Assembly (NCBI RefSeq): GCF_900549175.1
Contig: NZ_URNN01000001.1
Coordinates: 1-64,000, forward strand
DNA length: 64,000 bases
Direction of reading: 5' to 3'
Source of the DNA: an uncultured Prevotella sp.
Lineage (GTDB): Bacteria; Bacteroidota; Bacteroidia; Bacteroidales; Bacteroidaceae
Shown here piece by piece: positions 18,390-27,350 of this stretch. Under the pieces are notes generated by a model. That model did not search any database, was not told where the DNA came from, and saw nothing but the letters and a program-made list of their open reading frames with translations. Each line of letters opens with the position of its first letter. Position 1 is the stretch's first letter. Both the position numbers and the translations under genes were made by a program.

Positions 18390-19614
18390 TCAATAATTCA
18401 ACCAAACCGTCCATGTCTTCTTTTGTATGACTTGCCATGACACTTATACGGAAACGTGTAAGATTGGCAGGAACGACAGGGGGTATTATGGCATTGATGA
18501 AATAACCGTTGTCAAAAGCATCTTTCACCATGTATGTAAGTATAGTCGCGTCCCCCACGACAAGAGGTATAATCGGTGTCTGTGTATTAAGTATATTAAA
18601 GCCGGCCGTTCTAAGGGCATTTTGAAGATACGATGTGTTCTGTTGCAACTTTTCCACGATGTCCGAATTGTCCATCTTCTTAAACACCTCTATAGCCCCG
18701 GCACAGACAGATGGAGGCAGTGATGTCGAGAACATATTACTGCGAGCGTATATACGAAGGTAATCAATAATTTCCTGAGAGGCGGTTATATATCCTCCAA
18801 CTGTTCCCACCGCTTTGCTGAGCGTCCCGGTTACAATTATGTTGTCACGCTCTGTTATGCCATAGTAAGACAATGTACCGGCCCCCTTTTCACCGATAAC
18901 ACCAGTGGCATGTGCTTCATCAATCAGAAGTATTGCGTTATATTTTTTACATAGAGCCAGTATTTCGGGTATATTGGCTATGTCCCCGTCCATGCTGAAA
19001 ACACCGTCTGTCGCCACCATTATCCCATCAGGATATTGTTCCGCATTAGCCGAAAGTATTTTTTCAAGATGTGCCATGTCTCCATGTTTGAACCGGAGCA
19101 TCTTGGCACCTGAGAGAACTGTCGCATCGAGAAGACTGGCATGGTCGAGCTTATCATGAATTATCAGATGGTTGCTGCGCAACAATCCTGAAATAGCTCC
19201 GAGATTGGCTGTATAGCCTGACGAGAACAGCATAGCATCACCGAATCCTGTCTTGTCCGCAATCATCCTCTCTAACTGTGGCTGATAAATTGTCGTACCG
19301 GTAAGCAACGGAACTCCTCCAGAGCCTATTCCAAATTCCCTGGTTACCTCTATCGCCTTTTCCACCGCTTCTGAAAGTATAGTCGCCCCAAGATAACTGT
19401 TAGACCCAAAGATTATGACTTTCTCCGTCTTTCCTGTGTGTCGGTTATATACAAGTGATTCTCTATCGCAGGCACTGACATGAGGGTGTTTTTTGTAATT
19501 GTTTAGACCTGCTTCTTCATGTTGCCTTAGTTCTTCTTGAAAATCGGAGACTTTACCAAGTATCGAACCGTCTTTACTTGTTTTGTTGACGGTCATATTA
19601 ATTGTATATTTCAT
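18346..19614 (-). CDS. Alpha-oxoamine synthase (PLP enzyme of the BioF/SPT/KBL/CqsA family)
   Basis: The 422-residue protein has the marks of the family: NSYLG near residue 72, an aromatic-type SSGYTANLGAISGLL segment, the PLP aspartate in LLIDEAHATGVIGEKG, and the Schiff-base lysine in TGTLSKAVGTVGGY. These enzymes condense an amino acid with an acyl-CoA or acyl-ACP and lose CO2. Members make biotin precursors, sphingoid or sulfonolipid bases, aminoketobutyrate, or the CAI-1 signal (CqsA). The sequence alone does not fix the substrate. The context (partner acyltransferase, two TetR regulators, no biotin genes) favours a lipid or signal pathway over biotin. The start could also be the methionine at 19596. 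Confidence 0.8.
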   Translation of the reverse strand: MKYTINMTVNKTSKDGSILGKVSDFQEELRQHEEAGLNNYKKHPHVSACDRESLVYNRHTGKTEKVIIFGSNSYLGATILSEAVEKAIEVTREFGIGSGGVPLLTGTTIYQPQLERMIADKTGFGDAMLFSSGYTANLGAISGLLRSNHLIIHDKLDHASLLDATVLSGAKMLRFKHGDMAHLEKILSANAEQYPDGIMVATDGVFSMDGDIANIPEILALCKKYNAILLIDEAHATGVIGEKGAGTLSYYGITERDNIIVTGTLSKAVGTVGGYITASQEIIDYLRIYARSNMFSTSLPPSVCAGAIEVFKKMDNSDIVEKLQQNTSYLQNALRTAGFNILNTQTPIIPLVVGDATILTYMVKDAFDNGYFINAIIPPVVPANLTRFRISVMASHTKEDMDGLVELLIALFDKYGLQRYVK

Positions 19615-19646
19615 AATAGTTAAATTTATAACGCATATTATAAATG

Positions 19647-19745
19647 CAAAGGTACTAATAATATCTAAAAAAGAAGAACTTTACTCAGAGAAAATACAAT
19701 ATGATGCTGAAAATTTCTTCATATCGTTATATTTTCGTACCTTTG
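19647..19745. promoter_or_regulatory. Divergent promoters between synthase and TetR genes
   Basis: A minus-strand TACCTTTG box (19647-19654) faces the synthase and a plus-strand TACCTTTG box (19738-19745) faces the TetR gene. Both match TAnnTTTG. The rightward box overlaps a short palindrome, GTACCTTTGTAC, a possible operator for the adjacent regulator. The -33 boxes are weak. Confidence 0.55.
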
Positions 19746-19774
19746 TACCGAATTTAAGCATATTATTTTTTATT

Positions 19775-20374
19775 ATGAGCAAAGGAGAAGTAAGTCGTCA
19801 AAAAATACTGATAGAAGCATTCAGGCTATTCGCAACAATGCCTTATGACCGAGTGTCTTTCAGTGTCATGGAGAAAGAAATCGGAATAAGTCGTGGTTCT
19901 ATGATATATTATTTCAAGAATAAAGAGGGGCTATTTAGTGAGGTCGTTCATGCTTTTGTATATGGAGCATCATCTATAAAGGCAGTTCCTGATGCATATA
20001 AATTGTCTCTTTGCTCATTTTATAATTATTTTATTGAAACATTGAAGCGTGAACAGGAGCAGATGTCCAATATTGGCATTGTCAATATAAATGAAGCTCT
20101 GATGCGTATTGAAAATTCAGCTCTGACTTATATACCGAATTTCAAGGAACAAACAGCCCAATGGTATGAGGAAGAACTGTCGATTTGGAGATCTGTTATT
20201 GAAAACGCAATTTCCACAGGAGAAATAAGGAGCAAAATAGATGTCGTTGCAATTAGTTATTTTTATGAAGATTGTTATTTAGGCAGAGCGTTTGACGGAG
20301 TTTTCACCAAAACAGGATATGATATAAACAAGCTAAAGTTGACTTATGATCATATATACACGCTCCTCAAATAA
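19775..20374 (+). CDS. TetR/AcrR-family transcriptional regulator
   Basis: The 199-residue regulator begins with MSKGEVSRQKILIEAFRLF and has the helix-turn-helix EKEIGISRGSMIYYFKNKEG (about residues 33-52). The frame stays open for 64 codons upstream, but I chose the ATG at 19775. It fits the family length and lies 29 bases after a TACCTTTG box, while the earlier start would lie inside the divergent synthase gene. It is divergent from the synthase and acyltransferase genes and is their likely direct regulator. Confidence 0.85.
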   Translation: MSKGEVSRQKILIEAFRLFATMPYDRVSFSVMEKEIGISRGSMIYYFKNKEGLFSEVVHAFVYGASSIKAVPDAYKLSLCSFYNYFIETLKREQEQMSNIGIVNINEALMRIENSALTYIPNFKEQTAQWYEEELSIWRSVIENAISTGEIRSKIDVVAISYFYEDCYLGRAFDGVFTKTGYDINKLKLTYDHIYTLLK

Positions 20375-21053
20375 AGAATTATAGCATATTATTTCCTTAT
20401 AGCAATTTCATATACAGTAGGTTAATAATCAATTTCCCATTTGAATATGGACAAGGCAAAAAAACGATACCATTAGAGCAATAAAAAAATAACTGGCAAT
20501 AATAATAACATTCCCCAACACACTAAAGACGTAGCAGGATTTAACTTATCTGTTTACACTACACATATATTTATATAAGTATTATTTAGTTCATAATTAA
20601 TTTGTCACCTTATAATTTTACTATTCCATAATTTGCGGATTCTGCTTTAGATCGTTCTCACATTTTGTTACCGCACTGTATTTTCCTCCCATACTCAAAA
20701 GTACAGATAATAGAGAGATTAACACGTAAATAATAATCGCTGCCGTAATCAGTTTGGAATTCAGAATATAAAGGAGTGCCGTATTTCCATGTCGAGTTGT
20801 CCAATCTCTTATTGAAAAATTTTCAAACAGAAAGCCTTATTATTCCAATCTGAGTTTGAACGCCATGCAATAAGTCCGTAACAGTTTCTGCTACGATATA
20901 CTTTGCTGATGTTGAAACGCAATCCTTTTTGCAAAGTATCATATTCCCATAGGAAAACAATTTGTTTAGGTAATTATAGCAAGAGAATGGCATTTGGAGC
21001 ATAAAAAGAGCAGAATACAAAGTCTGAAAGCTATTAAAAGAGCATTAAATGCT
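20375..21053. other. AT-rich intergenic region
   Basis: About 680 bases without a supported gene. Short open frames exist but have no coding character. The region separates the TetR cluster from the conjugative-element genes and may hold the element boundary, but no attachment site or terminal repeat could be recognised. Confidence 0.4.
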
Positions 21054-21683
21054 TCACTCGGACAGCCCCTTCAACGCCTGTTTCCGTGTCTTGTCGATAA
21101 ACTGCAGTAATATTCCCGGATTAATATGATTCCCTTCCATTCGTACCGTCAGGTGCAAGTGTGGTCCGGAACTTCGTCCAGAATTGCCTGTTATCCCGAT
21201 TGGGTCTCCAGGATGGACAAATACACCTTTGGCGACTGTAATCTTTGAAAGATGACAATAACTGACCGTCAGGTCTCCATGTCTTAATGTAACATACATA
21301 CCGGAACGGCTGTCTTTTCCTGCGCGAATCACCTTACCACAGAACATGGCATATGCCGGTTCATAATGCGCTCTCAGATCAAGTCCGTTATGCCTGACCT
21401 TTTTCTTCGTAAACGGGTCTGTACGCATACCGAATGGGCTGGTGACTATAATTCTCCTGAGTGGATAAGATGCACCAGGAGAATCCTCTGACTGTTTTTT
21501 TTCTCTATGGATAGATTGGGCGGGACTCAACTTTTTGAAGTCCGCTATCGGGTATGTAGGTACCATTCTCTCTCTCTTGGCTTTATTAGCTGCCTGACCC
21601 TCACCGACTGTATATAACTGTGCTGAAATAGTGACAGTGTACAATGCAAAAAGTGTTGCCATCAATAGTTGTAAATTTCTCAT
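21054..21683 (-). CDS. Secreted M23-family peptidoglycan endopeptidase
   Basis: The 209-residue protein has a signal peptide (residues 1 to about 21, ending near ISA). Its LytM/M23 zinc-peptidase domain keeps the HNGLDLR (H-x-x-x-D) and PHLHLTV (H-x-H) metal-binding motifs. Such enzymes cut peptide cross-links in peptidoglycan. It is transcribed leftward from the control region that also starts the rightward transfer operon, and that operon holds two more M23 domains. It probably helps open the wall for the conjugation channel, although a role in host wall remodelling is possible. Confidence 0.85.
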   Translation of the reverse strand: MRNLQLLMATLFALYTVTISAQLYTVGEGQAANKAKRERMVPTYPIADFKKLSPAQSIHREKKQSEDSPGASYPLRRIIVTSPFGMRTDPFTKKKVRHNGLDLRAHYEPAYAMFCGKVIRAGKDSRSGMYVTLRHGDLTVSYCHLSKITVAKGVFVHPGDPIGITGNSGRSSGPHLHLTVRMEGNHINPGILLQFIDKTRKQALKGLSE

Positions 21684-21762
21684 GCCGACAAAAGTAAAGA
21701 GATCAAGAGAGAGAGCATTACGAAACGACGAAAAAACAGATGTTGAATAACAAAATATAGCA

Positions 21763-21798
21763 TTTGAGTTTGATTATTGCTCAGAAATCAAACTCAAA
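21763..21798. promoter_or_regulatory. Perfect inverted pair of a TTTGAGTTTGATT motif (candidate operator)
   Basis: TTTGAGTTTGATT (21763-21775) is followed after 10 bases by its exact reverse complement (21786-21798). It lies between the divergent M23 gene and the transfer operon. The same 13-mer occurs at 49683, with near copies at 49780, 49882 and 49932, so it is probably bound by an element-encoded regulator. Confidence 0.6.
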
Positions 21799-21864
21799 TA
21801 ATAATATTCGTCAAAAGATAAGTTATAAAAGGATTAAGGCGAGAGTAATGTGTGAGAGCCAAAG

Positions 21865-21872
21865 TAACTTTG
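21865..21872 (+). promoter_or_regulatory. Candidate -7 box for the transfer operon
   Basis: TAACTTTG fits the Bacteroidetes -7 consensus and lies about 100 bases before the first rightward gene. No TTTG box was found at the right spacing, so an activator may be needed. A second TTTG-containing box lies near 21940. Confidence 0.4.
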
Positions 21873-21973
21873 CAGAAGGTTAGCTGCATTTCAGCATAAT
21901 TTAAGCGAGCTTAGTTCTGCGTTCGATTTGCACAACCTTTGCATGAGTTTAACATCATATTCAATAAAAAAGT

Positions 21974-22723
21974 ATGAAACAAGTACGATTTGAAGAGAGC
22001 GAAGTGCCTTATCAGACACTTGCTCGTTTTGGTCTCACACAGGAGAAGATTGAAGACCTGCCCTTGTGGGCATTAGAGGATATTGGCCAGGGACGGCGTT
22101 CGCCGTTACTGCCTATACAGGTGACAGACGAGAATGGTGTGACATTGAGGAGCCGCACCCGATTTGCGTTAGTCCGTATGGAAGACGGCAAGGTGGATGT
22201 TGTGTTCTATCCGCAGCTGGAAAAGTCACCCTTGGAGGCATTCTCTCAGGAACAGCAGGAGGACTTGTTGGCTGGCAAGGCCATTCTTTCAGACGTGAAG
22301 GATGCAGAGGGCAGAAACAGCAAGGCATTCGTGCAGATTGACAAGGAGACGAATCAGGTAATGTCAGTGCCAACACCCGTTATCGGACGTAATCTGGAGG
22401 TTCTGAAGGACGAGTTGAAACTAAGCCCGGCAGAACTGAACGTGATGCAGAAGGGCGAGCCGCTCACACTCATCATGGAGGACGAGCAGGTGACGGTGGG
22501 TATCGACCTGAATGACAAGACCGGTATCCGCATCTGCCAGGGTGACAGCCAGAAGTGGAAGGAGAACACTAAGCGTGAGTGGGACAAGTACACCTTTGGC
22601 TGTTATGGCTGTTGGGTGATGGACGATGACGGCAATCTCGACTATGTACCCGAAGAGGAATATTCTGAGGAATTGTGGAACGAACTGAACAGTAAGAGCA
22701 GAGCCAAAGCCATGAAGCTTTGA
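21974..22723 (+). CDS. DUF4099/DUF3945-type conjugative element protein
   Basis: The 249-residue soluble protein is the first gene of the rightward operon. The N-terminus (VPYQTLARFGLTQEKIEDLP, about residues 11-30) and the following LPIQ and RTRFALVR strands resemble DUF4099, and the middle (GRNLEVLKDELKLSPAELN) resembles DUF3945. These domains are common in Bacteroidales mobile elements and have no known activity. The C-terminus is acidic. A copy of the dispersed GC-rich repeat begins at its 3' end. Confidence 0.65.
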   Translation: MKQVRFEESEVPYQTLARFGLTQEKIEDLPLWALEDIGQGRRSPLLPIQVTDENGVTLRSRTRFALVRMEDGKVDVVFYPQLEKSPLEAFSQEQQEDLLAGKAILSDVKDAEGRNSKAFVQIDKETNQVMSVPTPVIGRNLEVLKDELKLSPAELNVMQKGEPLTLIMEDEQVTVGIDLNDKTGIRICQGDSQKWKENTKREWDKYTFGCYGCWVMDDDGNLDYVPEEEYSEELWNELNSKSRAKAMKL

Positions 22724-22761
22724 GCTATGCCGAGTCGTGAAGTTCGAAGACGAAGTCAACG
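22697..22761 (+). repeat. Dispersed GC-rich repeat, copy R1
   Basis: It contains the exact 19-mer GAGCTATGCCGAGTCGTGA (22722-22740), also present at 28061-28079. It overlaps the end of the DUF4099-type gene. Confidence 0.65.
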
Positions 22762-22831
22762 AACAGAAGAAAAACGTAGAACGTAACTGTGCAATTGTTT
22801 CCATGCACAAATAATCAACACATTATCTATA

Positions 22832-23062
22832 ATGTATATGGCAGCAAACAAATATTATCCGGAAGACATACTCGTCGAGAAGATGCAAAGCGGCGAGTAC
22901 GGATGGTTGGACTATATCAACCATCATTCCGCTGAATGGCAGGAAGAATACGAGAGCTATTGTCTGAAACGCGGACTCTGCATCAGCGAAGAGACGGCAG
23001 AGCAGTTCGTCCATTACAAGGATGAGCAGCTGGAGCTGGCTGTTGAGAACGGGGACGCATAA
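22832..23062 (+). CDS. Small acidic protein of unknown function
   Basis: This 76-residue protein (or 74, from the second methionine) is acidic and rich in aromatic residues, with WLDYINHH and WQEEYESYC stretches. It has no signal peptide or membrane segment, and I do not recognise the family. It lies 12 bases before the next operon gene and about 110 bases after the DUF4099-type gene. It could be a small regulator or a partner of its neighbours. Confidence 0.6.
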   Translation: MYMAANKYYPEDILVEKMQSGEYGWLDYINHHSAEWQEEYESYCLKRGLCISEETAEQFVHYKDEQLELAVENGDA

Positions 23063-23074
23063 TAACAGGACTGT

Positions 23075-24682
23075 ATGGCAATAAGAAAGAATACCAATCC
23101 ACAGCAGATGAACCTGCAGCCGGAGATGCGTGACATTCTCATGCGCAACGGTATGCAGGCTCATGTGGTGAGCAATGGCAGCGGCTATCAGCTACTTGTA
23201 CAGGGGCATGACAGCCCTCTTCTCACCTATAATATCACAGAAAGGCAGATGCTGGCTCTGACCGACTGGGGAACCAACCATGCCAATAAGTTAGCCTACA
23301 ATACATTCACGGGTATTGTAGGTAATGACTTCTATCTGCCCAAGAATTTCGTCCATGCACGCAATGCCAACGGTCGTGTGGCAATGGGACTGCACGGGTA
23401 TCGTATAGGCATCGGCGAGTATGGACGTACCGGACGTATCGGTATGCCACCACTCTTTCTTGGCTGGACACCACGCAGTCAAGAGGGATTCCATCTCCGT
23501 AGAGTTGGAGGGCGACTGTTCTTTCCTGAAGCACCGATTGTGCCGGAGCGTTGGGACGGAAGGATGAAGCCCGGTGAGTTGCAGAGCGGAGGCTACGGCT
23601 TTTACTATAAAGGACAGCAACAGCAATACACACCCGTCCAACAGGATGTACTGAAGGATTTGGAGGCTGTAATCACACCTGCGGTCAGCCGTCCAAGAAG
23701 CCAAGAACCGGCCAAGCCCTACAAGGAACTGATTACCTCACCCGTTTATTTCACCAATGAGAAGTGGCAGGAGTGTCTGGCTTCGCATGGCATCATCATT
23801 GATGAGAATGCGAAAACACTGACCATCCAGTCGAACAGCGTCAATGCCGATATGGTGTATAACTTGACTGATGAAGAATTGAAGAAACTCACCTCCAACT
23901 CCATCAAGGAAGTATCCACAGCACAGCGTCTGGAGGTGCTGAACGGTATCATCAAAGATGATTTCGCCGACAAGGTGACGATGGACATGCTGAACAGCAA
24001 GGAGCGTATAGACCTGCACCTGCATCCAGAGATAGAGCAAGAGCTTCAGCAGCGTCAGCAGCAGGACGAGGAGCGGTTGCACCCTCTTGAAAACGACGAG
24101 ACCGTAATAAGAGAGATGCCGCAGGGCGATGCCATGGTTCATGGAGAAGACCTTGTCCTGCTCAACGAGAACAAAGGCTGGTACCGCGAGGGCGCACATG
24201 GCAGGGAGGTACAGGTGGAGAGCATCTTTGTTGAGAAAGTGCAGCAAAAGGAGGGAGAAGGAGGAAAAGGCAAGGAGAACGAAGCCAAGTACCGCATGAC
24301 AGCTGTCATCAACGGCGAGTCCATCACACACGAAATCAAGCAGAAGGACTATGACAAGTTCCTTGCCGTGGATGACTATCACCGCATGAAACTCTTCTCC
24401 AAAGTCTTCAGCGAAGTGGATATGAAAACACGTCCAGAAGCCTATGCCGGACTGGGCACCAAGATACTGGCCGCATTGACAGCCGGCGCAGTCGTGACGG
24501 CTGAGGTGGCGCATGACATGAGCCATCATCGCCATCCTGCTCCCGAGTTCTATGCGGAGCATCACGGTGCAGCACCGCGTCCATACTTCAAGCCCGGAGT
24601 GGATTCTCCACAGGAGATTGCGGCACGTAACTTCGAGGCGCAAGCCAATCAGGTAGCGACGGAGATTAGAAGAGGATATTAG
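23075..24682 (+). CDS. Conserved mobile-element protein of unknown function
   Basis: The 535-residue protein has an N-terminal region (residues 1-200) rich in G and aromatic residues, followed by a KELITSPVYFTNEKWQECLA segment near 215. A short tail near 470-490 (GTKILAALTAGAVVTAEVA) may be a weak membrane-contact helix, followed by a histidine-rich stretch. The middle, near 220-300, has the look of the DUF3945-like modules of neighbouring genes, but I cannot name it firmly. It is 12 bases after the small acidic gene and one base before the primase-like gene, so the three are tightly coupled. Confidence 0.6.
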   Translation: MAIRKNTNPQQMNLQPEMRDILMRNGMQAHVVSNGSGYQLLVQGHDSPLLTYNITERQMLALTDWGTNHANKLAYNTFTGIVGNDFYLPKNFVHARNANGRVAMGLHGYRIGIGEYGRTGRIGMPPLFLGWTPRSQEGFHLRRVGGRLFFPEAPIVPERWDGRMKPGELQSGGYGFYYKGQQQQYTPVQQDVLKDLEAVITPAVSRPRSQEPAKPYKELITSPVYFTNEKWQECLASHGIIIDENAKTLTIQSNSVNADMVYNLTDEELKKLTSNSIKEVSTAQRLEVLNGIIKDDFADKVTMDMLNSKERIDLHLHPEIEQELQQRQQQDEERLHPLENDETVIREMPQGDAMVHGEDLVLLNENKGWYREGAHGREVQVESIFVEKVQQKEGEGGKGKENEAKYRMTAVINGESITHEIKQKDYDKFLAVDDYHRMKLFSKVFSEVDMKTRPEAYAGLGTKILAALTAGAVVTAEVAHDMSHHRHPAPEFYAEHHGAAPRPYFKPGVDSPQEIAARNFEAQANQVATEIRRGY

Positions 24683-24683
24683 C

Positions 24684-26156
24684 ATGAGCGGCAATGGACT
24701 GACATACGATGACTTTCTGAACAGACTTAGCATACAGGATGTTCTGCTGGACGCGGGCTATCATCTGAACAAGAGGGATGGCTTGCGCTATCCGTCGTAT
24801 GTGCGCACCGACAGCGACGGCAGACGGGTGCGTGGCGACAAGTTCATCGTCACCCAAAATGGCAAGTGCTGCTTCCAGCCACCGCAGCAAAAGGTGTATA
24901 ATGTCATCTCATTCATTAAGGAACATCCCGAATTGTTTGCAGAGAACAAGTCCGGAGTGTCCGCTGACAGGCTCGTCAACCTCGTCTGCGACAGACTCCT
25001 CAATCAGCCCGTCGAGGACAGGTCTGCCAGAATCGCAGAACCGAGAAAAAACAGCAAGCCATTCTCCTTGAATGATTACGACATCCACAAGTTCAACCCA
25101 CAGGACAGGGAGACACAGAAGAAGTTTTATCCCTATTTCAAATATAGGGGCATCGACCTTTATACGCAGTATGCCTTTCACCGCCATTTCTGCCTGGCGA
25201 CCAAGCACCGCCCGGACGGTCTCGGTTTCGCCAACCTCTCCTTTCCGCTTGTCCTGCCCAAAGAGCCGGACAAGACCGTGGGCTTCGAGGAACGAGGGCG
25301 ACCGAAAATGGACGGCAGCGGCGGTTATAAGGGCAAGGCTGAAGGCAGCAACAGCAGCGAAGGCCTGTGGATAGCCAGTCCCGGTGGTACGGGACTGAAA
25401 GAAGCCAAGTCCGTCTATGTCTTTGAGAGCGCATATGATGCCATGGCGTTCTATCAGCTGCGGATGGGACAGGACAAAGGACAGGATGCCGGCAGACAAC
25501 GCGATTTCAAGCCCTCAGTCTATGTCTCCACAGGAGGCAATCCCGGTGTAGGCCAGATGCAGGGACTCATCAATGCCGCTCCGCAGGCAACTTTCCATCT
25601 TGGATTTGACAATGACATGGCCGGGAAACAGTTTGCCGCCAACTTCGAGGATATTGCAAGAAAGACAGGACCAGTCTCACCAGACAGAATCCCGGCTGAT
25701 ATGAGACCCTTTATTGAGAGTTTTGACAATCCGCTCAGAACGACCAAGGATTTGTTTGGCATAGAAGATGAGCAGTATGCCGCACTCCCCAAGCCACTGC
25801 AAGAGCTTTATCGCAAATACGACTCGGCAATGGAAGAGGCAATGGAGTATCACTATTCGCCACTTGTGTGCAAGGAGGACAAACAGGAAGCCGCAGAGGC
25901 AATGAATAAGGCTTATCGAAACTTTAAGGCTGCACTGTTAGAGAAACTCCATCTTCAGGATGGTCAGGATTTATCCCCTGTTAAAATCATCCGTGAAATG
26001 CCTTCCATGGGCTACAAGGATTTCAACGATGAATTGCAGGGAAAGAGACAGCTCTCACAGACCGACGGTACTAAGACTGGCCAGAATAAGACCGAGCCTA
26101 CGGTGAAAGAACAAGAAGAGAACGAACAAAGAGTAACTACATTCCATCGCAGATGA
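24684..26156 (+). CDS. Toprim/DUF3991-type primase-like protein
   Basis: The 490-residue protein resembles the DUF3991 plus Toprim_2 proteins of mobile elements. Residues 1-130 look like the DnaG-type N-terminus (YDDFLNRLSIQDVLLDAGY, then a CCFQPP strand). The toprim core follows: VYVFESAYDAMAFYQL (about 244-259) with the conserved glutamate, and HLGFDNDMAGKQFA (about 308-321) with the D-x-D metal site. It probably primes synthesis of the complementary strand during transfer or replication. The last 30 residues are polar and end in an ATGA overlap with the next gene. Confidence 0.75.
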   Translation: MSGNGLTYDDFLNRLSIQDVLLDAGYHLNKRDGLRYPSYVRTDSDGRRVRGDKFIVTQNGKCCFQPPQQKVYNVISFIKEHPELFAENKSGVSADRLVNLVCDRLLNQPVEDRSARIAEPRKNSKPFSLNDYDIHKFNPQDRETQKKFYPYFKYRGIDLYTQYAFHRHFCLATKHRPDGLGFANLSFPLVLPKEPDKTVGFEERGRPKMDGSGGYKGKAEGSNSSEGLWIASPGGTGLKEAKSVYVFESAYDAMAFYQLRMGQDKGQDAGRQRDFKPSVYVSTGGNPGVGQMQGLINAAPQATFHLGFDNDMAGKQFAANFEDIARKTGPVSPDRIPADMRPFIESFDNPLRTTKDLFGIEDEQYAALPKPLQELYRKYDSAMEEAMEYHYSPLVCKEDKQEAAEAMNKAYRNFKAALLEKLHLQDGQDLSPVKIIREMPSMGYKDFNDELQGKRQLSQTDGTKTGQNKTEPTVKEQEENEQRVTTFHRR

Positions 26157-26644
26157 ACATGAGACAAGACAATAACACGGTAATCACATTGCGCCCCAGC
26201 GTATGGCAGTTCTTCATCAACGAGCTGCCAATGCTCTTGCTGTGTATATGTGCATTTGCCGTTGGAGGTTTGCCAAATAAAGAAATAGGAAAGACAGCCC
26301 TTGCCATAGCAGGACTTCTTTCCCTCTGTTTGCTTTACCGGTTCATCTATCTGAGGAATATCCGCTACCGCATCGGGAGTGAGCAGATTATCTGTGAGCA
26401 TGGTGTGTTTCAGCGTAGCGTGAACTATATGGAACTGTACCGGGTTGTGGACTTTGCAGAGCATCAGACTCTGTTGCAACAGATTTGCGGACTGAAAAGC
26501 GTGACGATATTCTCCATGGACAGAAGCACACCGCGTTTGGAACTTACAGGCATGGCAAATAAGCGGGAGATCGTCTCACATATCCGTCAGCGAGTGGAAA
26601 TCAATAAAAGAAGAAAGGGAGTTTATGAGATTACGAACAGATAA
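26153..26644 (+). CDS. Membrane protein with bacterial PH (bPH2-like) domain
   Basis: The 163-residue protein has two membrane helices (about residues 20-36 and 42-60). A PH-like domain follows, with the pattern RYRIGSEQIICEHGVFQRSV and ITIFSMDR-type strands seen in YdbT/bPH2 proteins. Such domains are found in envelope proteins, but their ligands are mostly unknown. The start ATG overlaps the toprim gene stop (ATGA), and its own 3' end overlaps the next gene by 20 bases. It may anchor or organise the transfer apparatus at the inner membrane. Confidence 0.65.
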   Translation: MNMRQDNNTVITLRPSVWQFFINELPMLLLCICAFAVGGLPNKEIGKTALAIAGLLSLCLLYRFIYLRNIRYRIGSEQIICEHGVFQRSVNYMELYRVVDFAEHQTLLQQICGLKSVTIFSMDRSTPRLELTGMANKREIVSHIRQRVEINKRRKGVYEITNR

Positions 26645-27326
26645 TATACTGCTCATCCTGCTTGTCATGGTGTTTGCAGTACCGTCAGCCAACGCGCAGA
26701 TCGTATCCGCCAATCCTTTGGAATGGATGGCATTGGCAGAGGGCAATGAAGCCATCAACGGTGAGATCGAGAAGGAAATCAAAGGGCAGACCAAGACGGC
26801 CATGCTGCAGAACACCATCGCCGCAGAGTTCACGAAGATACACGGCTGGGAGAAGAAATACAACAGTTATCTGAAAACCGCCAGCGGCTATGCCTCCTTC
26901 CTCAAAGCCTGCACCCATCTGTATGACGACGGTGTGAGAATCTTTGTCACCCTTGGCAAGCTCCGCAAGGCCATCGCAGACAATCCGCAGGGCATCGTTG
27001 CCACAATGAGCATGAACAACCTCTATATGGAAACAGCCACGGAACTGGTGTCGGTGTTCACCCTGCTGAAGGATGCCGTCGCCAAGGGCGGCAGGGAAAA
27101 CATGCTGACAGGTGCGGACCGCAGCAAGACATTGTGGGCATTGAATGACAAGCTGGGTGCTTTCAGCAAGAAACTTCACAGGCTCTACCTCTCCATACGC
27201 TACTACACGATGACCGATGTGTGGAACCGCGTGACTGCAGGAATGATAGACCGCAGCAACGGGGAGATTGCCGTACAAGCCCTTGGACGCTGGCGCAGGG
27301 CCGGGCGGTTGACAGCCGGTTATTAA
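26625..27326 (+). CDS. Secreted helical transfer protein, VirB5-sized paralogue 1
   Basis: The 233-residue protein has a signal peptide (residues 1 to about 24, ending in ANA before QIVSANP) and an almost entirely helical mature part. It shares with the next gene a C-terminal pattern near 190-230: a leucine-rich helix, an R-Y-T-M/x-D-x-W block and a final W-R/K motif. The pair therefore comes from a duplication. Size, secretion and helical nature recall VirB5/TraC-like minor pilins and DUF4141 transfer proteins, but no motif proves it. Confidence 0.55.
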   Translation: MRLRTDNILLILLVMVFAVPSANAQIVSANPLEWMALAEGNEAINGEIEKEIKGQTKTAMLQNTIAAEFTKIHGWEKKYNSYLKTASGYASFLKACTHLYDDGVRIFVTLGKLRKAIADNPQGIVATMSMNNLYMETATELVSVFTLLKDAVAKGGRENMLTGADRSKTLWALNDKLGAFSKKLHRLYLSIRYYTMTDVWNRVTAGMIDRSNGEIAVQALGRWRRAGRLTAGY

Positions 27327-27350
27327 CGATAAACGATTCATGCCGTAACC

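Noticed and set aside
20823..21020. A 65-codon leftward frame
   Set aside because: No coding character, no promoter and no neighbour to support it.
20375..21053. Left end of the conjugative element with an attachment site
   Set aside because: No tRNA, integrase or matching direct repeat could be found in the window, so a boundary here cannot be supported.
23738..24733. A 331-codon leftward open frame in the transfer operon
   Set aside because: It overlaps two well-supported rightward genes completely and has low-complexity L/V/H content typical of a shadow frame.
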